From Dryococelus australis (lineage: Eukaryota > Arthropoda > Insecta > Phasmatodea > Phasmatidae): a DNA stretch of 64,000 nucleotides. Location of the stretch: NCBI GenBank assembly GCA_029891345.1, contig CM057003.1, forward strand, positions 10,730,209 to 10,794,208. The letters are read 5' to 3'. Made by a program: the position numbers and the translations under genes. The notes under the pieces were generated by a model. It worked only from the letters and a program-made list of their open reading frames with translations. It made no database searches and was not told the DNA's origin. Below are positions 1 through 30,932 of this stretch, in pieces; position 1 is the first letter of the stretch; every line of letters starts with the position of its first letter.

Positions 1-1596
1 GCTGATGCGTGACGCTTCGCCTCACCACCTAAAAAAAAAAAAAAAAAAATTGTCGGAACGTCTTGAATCACTGATTTGAGTATTTACTCCCCTGCGGGCG
101 CTGGGACTCCGGCTCGATGCATAATATTTGGCTACGCTTGCACAGGATTTTTAGGTGCGATGGGGCTCTGCTTGAAAATAATTTGTGGGGAAACTCCAAG
201 CTTCGCTGACGCAAAAAAGACAGATTGGTTACCATTCAGGCAGCGGACAGTTTTCAGGCTTCCGTGGATGACAGCTAAAATACACACATACCGGAATTGT
301 AAACATTCCGACTGTGGGCTCGTTTCAGGATATTTGGGATGTGAATGACGGTACAAAAAATCCGGAATGGTAATCATTCCTACAATAGATACTCTTCAGG
401 ATTCAGTAACGCAGTGCTTTGCTAATAATACGTGAATGGTTACCATTACGAATTCTTCTACGCAAGTACTGATGCAAAATTTCCGGAATGGCAACAGTTC
501 CGAATGGATACTTTTTCAGCCTCCCCCTCCCTCCTCCTCCCGACGCACGGACACCACTGCAGCTTTAATATATAATGTGTGATTAACAGATACGAAATGA
601 AAACAAAATAAACGCTTTAAAAAAATCTTAGCCCCAAACTCACTACAATAAAATAATGGATATTAGGATAAAATCTTCCAATTCGGACTATCGTTTGAGT
701 GTTAATTACGTAAATCCCGTAAAAATGGCGCAGCAGATATTATTGTGTTGTGGTACTGACATAAAAATTTCTTCGTGTCTTCCTGAAGAAAATGGGCATC
801 TTTATCGATACAAATTAAAATTACATCCATATTATATAATTTCGTTATATGTGCGTGTCAATTCATATCCTATCCAAAGAATCGTTCAAGTTTGTGATAT
901 TTTATAGACACTGTTCGAGTCTAGATGAGTTTAATATATAATGTGTTGGATTAGTCAGTATTCAAATTTAAGAATTGTATTAGCACTTCTTTGGGCTAGC
1001 AACAACAGTCGTATGATGAAAATGTTCGGCCATTCAGTGTTCGGCTATTCGGGATCGATTATGCACTTTTTTTAAAATGCGTGTCAAGCATGTTTCTGAA
1101 TAAACAAGCATGCCAGCAGGTTGGTAATTTCTCCGTTTTTTTTTTTTAATAATTAAATCTAGGATTAATGTTTTTCTTTAAATATGCGATTCTACACGAC
1201 TGTGGTGATGAAGAGGGCGATGCAGATTTAGGGCAAACAAGATGAGATCATTTAAATGATAGCAAGGCGCATTAAATAGCCTATGATTTGTAAGGTTCGT
1301 AGAAAGAACTGTGCGGAGTTGTTCTTATGCGAGCTACTTCTGCTTAACTTTAGGATCCACTGTTTGGAGTGCTTGGGAATCAGGGTGTCCCAGATCGGGA
1401 AGTTGGCAATTCAACTGTGCACCCTGTACGAGTCAATTAATTTTTTTTTTATATTTTAACTACTGAAAATCATTACAAAAACATTAAATTGAAAGTAAAG
1501 CAACGATGTCGTAAATTATCTGATAATATTGGTACTCACCCTCACATCTCCACACATATACAATTAGTAATATGTTTCGTGTAATGCTTGTTAAAG
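1..1596. other. AKR intron/upstream sequence, no gene seen
   Basis: AT-rich sequence presumed to be an intron of the aldo-keto reductase, since the exon at 1597 begins mid-domain. It contains a poly-A run near 31-49, the spaced palindromes at 223-501 (separate entry), and no recognisable coding sequence. I did not find the preceding AKR exon here. Confidence 0.5.
223..501. repeat. Five spaced imperfect palindromes (GGAATGGTAACCATTCC type)
   Basis: Imperfect dyads occur at about 223-238, 291-310, 362-380, 432-449 and 482-501. They are variants of GGAATGGTTACCATTCC, with starts 68, 70, 71 and 50 bases apart. The intervening sequence is not obviously conserved. This could be the decayed remains of a ~70-bp tandem repeat, or a set of binding sites. 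Confidence 0.5.
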
Positions 1597-20686
<19,090 letters not shown>

Positions 20687-20764
20687 AGATGATGGCCCAA
20701 CGCTTTTCGACGGAACATGGCAGTGTTCTCCAGTCTCGATACTATGAATATGTACCTTATAATT

Positions 20765-20770
20765 AATAAA
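20765..20770 (+). promoter_or_regulatory. Polyadenylation signal AATAAA of the aldo-keto reductase gene
   Basis: AATAAA lies 79 bases after the stop codon of the terminal exon, in AT-rich sequence followed by a TATATATA run. It is the first canonical signal after the stop, so the transcript probably ends near 20785-20800. Confidence 0.6.
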
Positions 20771-20856
20771 AGTAATATATATATACCTCTCTATTAATAT
20801 GTCTTCTAACTGTTGCGCTGACAACATTCATGCTTCATGTCGTTCTTACTATTTCC

Positions 20857-21282
20857 TATAGGCTGTTCACTTTTAATTGAGCACTTTTGAAAGCCCTGCT
20901 TAGGATCTACTTGTATGCACGTTGTGTATTCTTCCGCCTTACGTAAGATAAAAATTGTCATGAGCCTCATCGCTTTATTCATGCGTCGATCAAGCGAAAC
21001 TGTAGAATTGTTAGGAAAGCAAATATTTTAAAAATCTGCTCATGTTTTCACTTTTTATATTTAAAAAAAAGCAGAAAAGGAAAGAAATAATTTGACCTAT
21101 CACAAATGGTTACCTAAGAAATTTTATTCGACGCTAAGATATGAAATTATTTTTCATAATTCGTTACCAACTTTACTGGATGCATGTCACTCAGAGCGCC
21201 CGTTAAAATATACGCAGGCAGGGGCAGTGACATTCTTCAAATGTTTATTTCAAAAGTGCTCACTTTATCGCGAACAGCCTTT
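20857..21282. mobile_element. MITE-like element, ~420-bp family, forward copy
   Basis: TATAGGCTGTTCAC at the left and CACTTTATCGCGAACAGCCTT at the right. The interior matches 3761-4182 throughout (GGATCTACTTGTATGCACG, TTCATGCGTCGATCAAG, CGTTAAAATATACGCAGG). It lies just beyond the AKR poly(A) signal. Confidence 0.8.
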
Positions 21283-21505
21283 AACTGCATATATCATTGT
21301 GGGAAGATCTGACGGTCGTTGGATTATACGGGGTTTACTTCGGTACACGATGAGTAAAATGTTAAGTCGAGGAAAAATTATATTTGGATTTCCGCTACAT
21401 TAAGGAAGACTTTGCTTTTCTTAAAACATGATATTGTGTATTTAATATGTCGGTTCTGTTAGTCATTGCATTATTTTTTACTTGGGACTTTATGGTTAGA
21501 GCGGA

Positions 21506-21932
21506 TAAAGGCTGATCACGATAAAGTGAGCATTTTTGAAATCAACCTTATAAAAAAGTCACTGGTCATGCCTGCATATACTTCAAAGGGCGCACTGAGT
21601 GACATGTGCCCGGTAAAGTTTGTAACGATGGGAAGTAGTTCCATATCTTAACGTCGAATAAAAAGTGTTAGATAACCATTTGTGGTAATTTAAATTATTT
21701 ATTTCGCTTTCTGTTTTTTTTTTTTCAATGCATCAATGTGTAAAAATTAGCAGATTTATGGAAAGTTTTCTTTTATAATAATTTCACAGTTTCACTTGAC
21801 CGGCGCATGGATAAAGTGACGAGGCCCATGACAATGTTAATTTTACATAAGGCGCAAGAATACACAACGTGCAAAAAAAAAGTAGATCTTAAGCAGGGCT
21901 TTCAAGAGTGCTCGTTTTTCCGTGAACAGATT
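21506..21932. mobile_element. MITE-like element, ~420-bp family, inverted copy
   Basis: TAAAGGCTGATCACGATAAAG at the left and TTTCCGTGAACAG at the right. The interior is the reverse of the copy at 20857-21282, which lies only 220 bases away. The two copies form a large inverted pair that could fold in RNA. Confidence 0.8.
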
Positions 21933-24393
21933 TTTTTTTTTTGACTACGTGTGCTTCATATTTCTTTGAATAAGTACTCGATATGGTTTTTTATTGTGTG
22001 AAATCTGACTTTTGTTGAGAAGACTAAGCGGTCTGTTTTGGTTATCTGAAATCGTAAGTTCCGTTATCTGACAGAGGGTAATTTGTCGTTTTTCTTCGAG
22101 GCTTTATTATTTCCGCCTTTTTTTTTTACAGTATAACTAGTATGTGTTAAGGTTGTCACTTGGATAATCTTCCAATTCATTATGCCAGGCGATGAAAAAA
22201 CTTTCTTTTATTAATTTATTTTTTTAATTTGGTAACTGTGTTCTACCGTTAACCCACTCCCCAACTGGTGCATGTCGATGGGGAGAAGAGAAACGAGGCG
22301 TTATTTCAAAGGAACCTGTGCTACTGCCGTTAAATAAACTTGACTGAACTAGGTAGTATGGAGTATCAGCAAAGTTAGCCAGTCAGTAGTAGCAGCAAGG
22401 GATTGTTATGGAGCAAAGAGGCTGTGCTTTCAGCATGGTTGTTTTCAAAATCAAGAGATACTTATCTCGTTACTACAGCCTCAAGGCATCTGTTACCCCC
22501 GAAGATTTTTATTCTCCTAGTGCTAATTGCGTTTGATTGTCAAACATCAGGAACAAATAACTAACCAAAAACATAAAATTCATGTAGTTTATTTTATTTT
22601 TAAAAAATTAATAAATTTTTACTTATAACGCAAGATTTTAGTACATCAAGTTTAGTCGACATTAGTCAAATGGTATGGTAGATACAACAAATTAACCCTA
22701 AAATAATGACATAGCCGCCATTTTGAAAATAAGTGTCTTAACTTTTTTAATTACCTGTATTAACAAGCCCTACACATTAATTACTCACGTGCCGAATTTG
22801 GCGGGAATCAGTTGGCTAGTTCCCAAGTTACACAGTAAAAGGTTTATTTTTCATTTTACACCATTTTCTGACCAGAAACATTGCCGCTTTATAAGTTCGA
22901 TTATAGAGTCGTGCACTATCGACCTGCTAAATTTGGTGTACGTTGTTTAGATGGTTCCTGATATATAACACAATGTCGTAAATTTTAAAACTGCCGCTAT
23001 TCTGAAAATAAGTATACCTACTGTGTGTTTGACAACTATAAATGTCAGATGTATTTGGACCAAGCTAGGCGAAATTTGGTGGACAGGTTTAAAAGTTATT
23101 CCTCTGATAAGCTAATACGCTGTTTTTCGTTCATTTGGAATGCAAAAACTACACAATGAAGTTACGTAAATTGTCATGAGCTTTCGCAGCACCTCGGGTT
23201 TAGGTTAAAACCAAACGTAAAAAGAAAATGTCACGTCATTTTCTATACACATGAATTTCTGACACTTGTTTCGGTAATTCTTGAACCAATATTGAGGACA
23301 TGCGCAGAGACGAAAATAAGACTACTTAAACTTCCGTCTACAGTTTATAATAATATACCTAAAAGGGGGAATTTTATTAACTTAACTATCTTTCTTTACT
23401 GCTACATTAGTTTTGTTTACTCTTAATGTAAAGTAACAATTAATTGAAATAAGATAATTTCTTTGGTAAAGATGAAGACAGTTTTCCGTGAAGCCTAAGC
23501 AGACATAACATCAACGGACATGCAGACATAAATCAAGCTTGTTCCCTCCAACGCGTTGAACTACATTAACTCAAAAAGCTCGCCGAAATTTATAGAGAAA
23601 GAAAGAAGCAGGTAGCAGGAATCAAATGCAAATTTGTGTATTTTTAGCAATACTCAAAATTTCTTGTAAAAAAAAAAAAAAAAACTTCTACGTAAGAAGC
23701 TGGACAAATTTTGAGACTCCTCATAGATTTTTCAATGACTGCAATATACAAATATAACAATTAATACTGATAAAAATTATATTTTAATTTCACGATGGAA
23801 ATTTTATTTTTAAAGAAAATTCTTAGGGCATACTCAGCACAAAACTAATTTATAATTAAATTATTCCATTAAACTGATGAGCACGACTTCTTATTAATCT
23901 CGGATGGAGAGTAGCTCGAGCACTATAGTCTAGTGAAGCGTCTTCTCTCTCGAGAAATTAATCACGCGGTTGATAACACCAGTCATGCATTAAAACACGT
24001 CGCTATTGGTTAAGTAAAGTGTATTTATGTAAGTATTACCTCAACACAGTCATGTAGAAAAGTACTGGAAATAACGGGACCTTCCCAACACACACAGGTT
24101 TCCTAAAACACTTATTGGGTCTGGTTCTAATCACCAGAAATGTTGCAGACTTATTTTTTTTGTATTCGCCTTGACAATTATTTAAATGTCGGAACAAAGC
24201 TCTTGTGAGCACTGGGAATTATTTCGTGGGGATTATACAAAATTACATGGTCTTTTTTTTCTACAGAATATTTTCTTCTCCGTGTCCTTGCCGGATGAGC
24301 GAGACGTCTTCAGAAATCACGACCACAAGAGCCCAGCTTCAGCCGAGACTGCAAACGAGAAGACGGAGTTTCAACCACGTGGATGTGGGTTAG
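21933..24393. other. Intergenic, no gene seen; old repeat at 22.7-23.1 kb
   Basis: AT-rich. Two diverged copies of a ~280-bp segment occur (CCGCCATTTTGAAAATAAGT at about 22711 and CCGCTATTCTGAAAATAAGT at about 22993, each followed by an AATTTGG segment), so an unidentified repeat was tandemly duplicated. A GC-richer segment at 24262-24390 follows a TTTTTCTACAG and might be an exon, but I recognise no protein. Confidence 0.4.
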
Positions 24394-24831
24394 TATAGTC
24401 CATTCACGGTTTCTTCGGCCTTTTTTAAATCAAATCTTTGAAAAATCTCCCCATGAATGACGTGGTTAGTTATTTCCTAAATACGCCGTGTATCACAAGC
24501 GTTTTATACTTGTGTTCATAAAAGTTACTTTTTTTTAAATGTTAATTTGACATGTCATTCATATTTTATGTATGAATTAAAATGCTTCATTTATAAATAA
24601 TCTGAATGAAAAACAAGGAGAAAATAGGTATGTTGGTAGCGCCTAGTGAGAAATAGTCCTTATACAAAATACTTTAACAGCAGAGTGCGCACGAATGTGG
24701 TGAGTTGTCCCTCTGGTGTAATTCTCCAGGCTTAGTTAAGCTTAGTTTGCACGAGGCGGAGGAATATCCTGGAAGTAGAACTTTAGGCAGGGCTTCAGAA
24801 AAGGCTGAAGTAACCGTGAATGGACTATACC
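24394..24831. mobile_element. MITE-like element, AGTCCATTCACGG family, complete
   Basis: TATAGTCCATTCACGGTTTC at the left and GTAACCGTGAATGGACTATA at the right form inverted termini with TATA edges. About 437 bp, non-coding. The terminal core TTCACGGT is also in the GGCTGTTCACGGT families, hinting that one type of transposase may have moved both. Confidence 0.75.
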
Positions 24832-25070
24832 AGCGTGTCTCAAGCGGTCTCCCCGAGCATAATCCCGACAAAGCCGCAAAGTTCAAATTGTCTTTTGTGT
24901 CCTAAATTCCTACACATACCGCAAAGCGCTACGCCCACCCCCTCCCCCCCCCCCCCCCCATCGCACTTAAAACTTTTCGCCGATTTTAAATATTTTTGAG
25001 TCGCGGTCTTCGCTAGTCTCGAGTAAGTGAGAAGGATGTTGCCAGTGCGATAAGTGAAGCCCACTTGTGC

Positions 25071-25493
25071 TACAGACTGTTCACGATAAAGTGAGCACTC
25101 TTGAAATCAACCTTAGAAAAAAAGTCACTGCCCCTACCTGCATATTTTTTAACGGATGCACTGAGTGACATGCGCCAAGTAAAGTTGGTAACGATGGAGG
25201 GGAAAGTAATTCTATATCTTAACGCCGCATGTAAGAGAAACAATTTGTGAAAACTTAAATAATTTCATTGGCTTCCTGATTTTTTTTAACGCATCGAAAT
25301 GTAAGAATCAACAGATTTGTAACACATTTACTTCTCTAATAATTCTACAGTTTCGCCTGACCGACGCATGAATAAAGTGATGATGCCCATTGCAATTTTA
25401 ATTTTACATAATGCGGAGGAATACACAACGTGCTTACAAGTAGGTCTTAAGCAGGGCTTTCAAAAGTGCTCATTTCACCGTGAACAGACTATA
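25071..25493. mobile_element. MITE-like element, ~420-bp family, inverted copy
   Basis: TACAGACTGTTCACGATAAAG at the left and CATTTCACCGTGAACAGACTATA at the right. The interior matches 21506-21932 in the same orientation (CCTGCATATTTTTTAACGG, GCGCCAAGTAAAGTTGG). Confidence 0.8.
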
Positions 25494-26464
25494 CTAAAAG
25501 ACTTCGTATGGCCCAGAAGATAAACCCAGAAATTAGAGGCACAATTAACTAAACCCCTCTCTTTTTCACTGAAAAATTTTTTATTTATTACTAATATCTT
25601 CTGAGAGAACGGCGGTGTCTGCCCTGTTTAATACCTTTGAATTTAATTTATACCAATACAGGAAGTTACTGGAAATTCGGCATCACAGGGCTTTTCCAAG
25701 CGATTATATTTCATACCATGTTTCAGCCAAAATTTGTATTAAACGATATATCGAATAAAAATTTAAAAAAAGAAATTCTTATTCGAAATTTTATAACTAT
25801 ATGTAAAACTAAATAAATAGAATATATTCTACACTATAATCATTTTAATACTTCACCTCATCGGAAAATATTTTACGTTTGAACATTAGTAGTATTTTCT
25901 TTTACATTTATTACGCCAACTTTTGCAAATTCAAGCGAAAGAAGTTATAATTAGTATTATTTTATTTGATAGCTTATTTTGTTATTACAGCATTTCCCCA
26001 AACTGAATAGTTTTATATGGGGTGATGAATCGTAGCAAAGAACTTCAGTAACTATGCGCGCATGCATTCAACCATCTCCTGTTTACTCGACTATAAATGA
26101 GGCCATGGCCCACGGCATGGTGACACAACAGAGACACTCGGGCAACATCAAACGTGCATTTCGCAAAACAAACACTTTTATATGCACATTTGAATAAACG
26201 ACTCGGATGTGTCAGATAAACCCTATACGAGAAAATAAAAAATGTGTCACTATATTTTATTTGGCAATATTAGTGAATCTAGCAGCTGGGAAACCACGGT
26301 AACTAAATTTTTCTGAATAATTTTTACTTCCCAGTAAATGATAAGAAACAATCGATTTACGGCAGCAATAAAGGTTAAACGACACAAATGAATACAAAAT
26401 AACACACATTCCAGCAAACACGGGAGGTATTTCGGCATCCACGCTGTCCATAATTGGGAGGAAC

Positions 26465-26495
<31 letters not shown>

Positions 26496-27222
26496 TGAGA
26501 AGGGGGTGGGGGCTGGATAGTCCTTGTTCTCTGTCTGTCTCTTTAGGTCCGGGTATGTAGTGGTGGATAATTAATTCGAAGTGTGACTAAAATTTATATA
26601 CTAATTTTTTTTTTTTTTATTATTTGGTAATCATCTAGTTATTTTTCAGTGCCCATATAATGTTTTTTTTTTTAATGGTTAAATTTTTAGTGGGAGACTT
26701 ACTTAAACTCGAATACAAATCCACTAAAAATGCGGTATATAATACTATGGTCTGTGCGAACTTTCGAGTACTCAGATGACCAACTGCAGCGTGTTTTTCT
26801 CGACCTGTAGAACTGCATAGTGGCGTCAGGTGCTGCATGCAGAGAAAGTTGAAATTCAGTAGCGACAAACTTCCGCGCAGCACTGTTTCTTAACTAATTT
26901 AAACTAAGACATTTATTTCCAAAAATCGTCAAGTCATCATATATATAGTTTCACAGAAATCAATAAAACGCAAAAGTTTAAATCAATATTTTTGAAGTAA
27001 ACGTTGTAGCCATTATAAACCTTGCCGTCGTGCTTTATTGACTAATTTATTAAATGACACATATTTCCGGAGTTCTTTGAGACTGTTGCTGTTCAGCAAT
27101 CAAACGAGCTATAAGTCAGGTGACTTGTAGACAGAAAAAGGTGCTAATCAATGGCTTTAAACTGGAGATCGACTTTATTATGTTTCAGATATACTCGTAA
27201 CTAAACCCCTTTAGGCATTGCG
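25494..27222. other. Intergenic, no gene seen
   Basis: AT-rich. It contains a (GA)n tract at about 26475-26495. There is also a TATA-like CTATAAATGAGGCC at 26090 followed by a short ATG frame (26104 on) with no recognised similarity. Confidence 0.45.
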
Positions 27223-27767
27223 GCTTATACAGGATGTAAACGATAAGTGTTTACAACTGTACACAGCAGTGTACAGGGCTCCGAGACGAGCAGTTTGATG
27301 TAGGACACTTGTGGTCCAGAGGGTCGGGAAATTACCGTAAATGGCTTGACAAATGTGTACTAAGGCACGTGCACCGCGCCGCTGTGGGCCCGGCCTTAAT
27401 CGACCTGCTGGTCAGCTGAAGCTAGTTTGTGCAGAGGTCAAATCGGGCAGGAAACGTTTAGTAATTGCTTTTGTTTGAAACGCATGTTACAATTTCATAC
27501 ATTATTTCCTGATTTCTGTAAATTGTCTGTAGTATTGTGACAGTGCAACATGTGTTTCGAACAGAAGCTATTACTAAACGTTTCCTGCCCGATTTGACCT
27601 CTGTACAAACCGGCAGGTGTCTTAGTACACATTTGTCAAGCGATTTGCGGCTATTTCCCGACCCTGTGGACCACAAGTGTCCTACATCAAATTGCTCGTC
27701 TCGGATCCCTGTACACTGTTGTGTGCAGTTGTAAACATTTATCGTTTACATCCTGTATATTGGACGT
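27223..27767. mobile_element. Foldback element with ACAGGATGT termini
   Basis: The left arm (about 27223-27492) and right arm (about 27541-27767) are reverse complements of high identity, separated by a ~48-base centre. The outer ends read TATACAGGATGTAAACG and CGTTTACATCCTGTATA; the inner parts include TTTAGTAATTGC and AGCTATTACTAAA. The left arm has about 50 extra bases, GC-rich (GCACCGCGCCGCTGTGGGCC), absent from the right arm. Non-coding. The transcript would form a hairpin of over 200 base pairs. Confidence 0.85.
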
Positions 27768-27914
27768 TGTACATGAAGTTGATTTAATGGTGTAAACTGT
27801 ACACAACGGGAAACAGCGTCCAATTAGTTTAAGTGCCTCGCGTATTTGGAACGCGATATTCGTTGTTCAGACTGTATTACGCAGTCGCATAAATATAAAA
27901 TATTGTATTGCGAT

Positions 27915-28332
27915 GTATAGTCTATTGGCGGTTTCTTCACACTTTTTTAATCAAACCTTTGAAAAATCACCCCATGTATGACGTGTGCTTGGTTGTTTCT
28001 TAAATACATCGTACATCGCAAGCGTTTTATAATTTTTTTTAACACAAAAATATCTCATTTTAATGAAACTGAAATTTATTTTTAATTTTTATAAATTACA
28101 ATATTTTATTCAGAACTAGCAGCTCGCCATGGCTACGTTCAGGTGTTATGCAGTTACTAACATATATACTGCGACTACCCATAGACTAAATATGATGTAG
28201 ACCGATCTTGCTGGTTGTCCCTATGATGTAATTTTATGAACTTGGTCAAGCTTTGTTTGCATGTGGCGGAGGAATATTCTAGAAATAAAACTCTTTCTAC
28301 TTCCAAAAGGCTGCCATTGCAATGAATATTCA
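27915..28332. mobile_element. MITE-like element, AGTCCATTCACGG family, diverged copy
   Basis: The left end TATAGTCTATTGGCGGTTTC and interior (CTTTGAAAAATCACCCCATG, ACGTGTGCTTGGTTG, GTTGTCCCTATGATGTAAT, GGCGGAGGAATATTC) match 24394-24831. The right end is weaker. Older than the other complete copy. Confidence 0.65.
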
Positions 28333-29913
28333 GGTTGCAGTTTAAAAAAAAAATTTAAAAAAATCTTTACTCTGATGGCTATGGGTGGCTGCTCTCAGCG
28401 CGTAATAAATATTTTACGCTACGTACATATCGAGAAGGAAATAAACTCAAATTTATTTATTTTTTCCCCCTTCCGTCCGCAAGGAAAAAAAACTACATTA
28501 GTATCATAGCCAATGCAAAAATAATAATAATTCTTTTCGGCACACGTTAGCCATGTTCTAACTCGCCGTTTAATGTATTCATTCAGACACAAAAGGATTA
28601 TTTTTGCTGGTGAAGCGCTCTAAACCGTCAAATACGCCACAAAAGCATGCCCTGGAGTATACATCGTATTTCCCGTCCTTTTTATTTATTTTTCTTGCGT
28701 TACGTGAATACAATCCAAAACAAACAAACAAATCTGAACTCTGAATCATCGATGCGCTATTCTTTTCAATTGCTTGTATGTTTTATTTTAGCCGAGAAAG
28801 GGTATGTTGAATGAAATTTTGTAAAAAAAAATTGTTGAATCAACATTGATATAATGGGGGAGTTTCCTTGCTGGAGCGAGTAAATAAAATATTTTTATAG
28901 ACAATTTTGGTAATTGTATTTTCCATTATCCAAGTGTGGTCGAACTGAACGGCGTAAATTCTCAGGACTCTAATAATTACCAAACAAAGTTAGGAGCACA
29001 GATGTAAGGATTTACAAAAAAAAAAAAAAAATATAGTCTATTCTGTATTAAACTATCGCCGTATGTCGTGCAAACGAAAATCACGTTAGACAAGTATATT
29101 TCGTAATTCGCTTGCAAGCTACACGGCGAACCGCCTTCTTCGGAGACAGTGCGCAGGAGAAAAGCAACAAAACAAGTGCGTTTACACCAGTGTAGATGGC
29201 AGCACTCTTTGATCTGCGAGAGTCGCGTGCTGCTACCTAGCGAGTCAATACAAACTACCAACTGCTTCTCACTAGAGTAACTGCTGCGCTCTGACGGTGC
29301 CAATATCAAGTAACGTAACGGACGAAATAAAATACACTGCTTAATTTTGAGGTATAATGTACCATTCCTAGTTTTTTTTTATTTAATTAAAATTATAAAA
29401 ATTAATTAATCAAATATTTCTGAGGTCAGAATTAAATGTTTATTTGCCGTAATATAATTTTATAAAATGGGGAACATTTTTTTGTTTCAGTTGCAACGTA
29501 AAAACCCCAGAAAAGCTTTGATTATAAATACAAAATTTGCGTTATGAATTTCGAATGTCGGAACTACTCAGCATTCTCCCAAATCGGAAATTTTTTTAAC
29601 AACACTAAAATTATCCCGTATATTGTAGAACGGCAAGAATTTTTTTTTTTGTATTTGCCTGCGGATGTATACAATACCACCAAAAGACACATGCAAACTG
29701 CTTGTTGCATATCTTCGCGGGTTTTGCATTTATTTTCATATTTCCGATAGTTGGAATTTACAAGAATATTTTATCACACAAATCGAGACGAATATTACTT
29801 AATCTTCGAATACACACGACTAGCTCATCCTCACATTCTGAACATACACGCAATTACTACACATTTATTACGAAATCCCAAAGCAATTTTTAATGAATCC
29901 ATAGAAAATTCAT
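28333..29913. other. Intergenic, no gene seen
   Basis: AT-rich. A GC-richer segment at 29105-29300 includes GTGTAGATGGCAGCACTC and looks like part of a dispersed repeat I cannot name. No coding similarity. Confidence 0.4.
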
Positions 29914-30152
29914 GTATAGGCTGTTCACGGTAAAGTGAGCAATTTCGAGGGCCTAGTTACTTTCCCTTTGTGCCATTTGCTATCCATTAACTACTCTTAA
30001 CATAAATATTTCCATGTAAATAATAAATACAGTGTGTATATCCCATCGCACTCAGAAGTTAACATCTAAGGCTACAATAAAATATATTTATTTACTATTA
30101 TTCCAAATGAGAGGGCTTTCAAAAGATCTCACTTTATCGTGAATAGCCTATA
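29914..30152. mobile_element. MITE-like element, ~240-bp family, forward copy
   Basis: TATAGGCTGTTCACGGTAAAG at the left, CACTTTATCGTGAATAGCCTATA at the right, interior as in 5628-5871 (GTGTATATCCCATCGCACTC, AATAAAATATATTTATT). Confidence 0.82.
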
Positions 30153-30932
30153 ACGGGATATACCGATAACATAACGCAAAAATTGCAGAACCCTGTTCTG
30201 TTCGTAATACACAGTTTAACAAATTGTTTTGGGATTAATCTGTTTACTACTGGAAATAAACATTCTGTTATTTTAACATACTGCTGACTGGAGGATTGTT
30301 ATTCACTGATCCTGATTGCATGTTGCATACCATCGAGGCTTTTGCTGTTATTGTTATATTTCGAAATTTCGATGTGCTGAACTTTTCCAGCTGCGCGTCG
30401 AATCGGAAGCTACTTCCTTTTCACGCATATACGATTATTGTGCGCTCACTTTATGAAAATTATTACAAACCCCCATCAATTTATTAAAAGAACTTTTCAA
30501 AACCGGAGCAATCATAAACGCATCAATATAAAGTGTAAATTCGCAATATACCGATATGTATTTCCCAAAACCCCACTTGGTATTCTGTTTATGTTATATT
30601 GTTTAACTAAATAGGTTATTCCCGAATCAACATTACTTCAATTTGACTTATTGCAGACATTCGGATTATTCGACTGGCATTTTTGGTTATCGCTTCCCCC
30701 AAAAAAAATTTTCGGCAGATTAATGTACCGCAGCTACATTCGTATAAAATATTTGAGCATATAAGAGACTCTGTGGATGTAGTATGTTCAAGTTGGTCTC
30801 CTACTAGAACGATCCAAGTTCGCTCTCTAGCGAATCCGTAATTGAATCTTCATTCGCGTGTTTGAAGCGTCGCGAGTGTTTCAAATGTGTTTCTCAACGT
30901 GTCCATGCTGATCAAACCACTGAATTTCGTTT
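30153..30932. other. Intergenic, no gene seen
   Basis: AT-rich single-copy-looking sequence. I see no coding region, RNA gene or transposon. Confidence 0.5.

Noticed and set aside
656-907. 83-codon frame as the upstream AKR exon
   Set aside because: Its translation has no AKR motif, and the exon preceding KAMEAQVDAG should end with a LIHWP...W-type segment.
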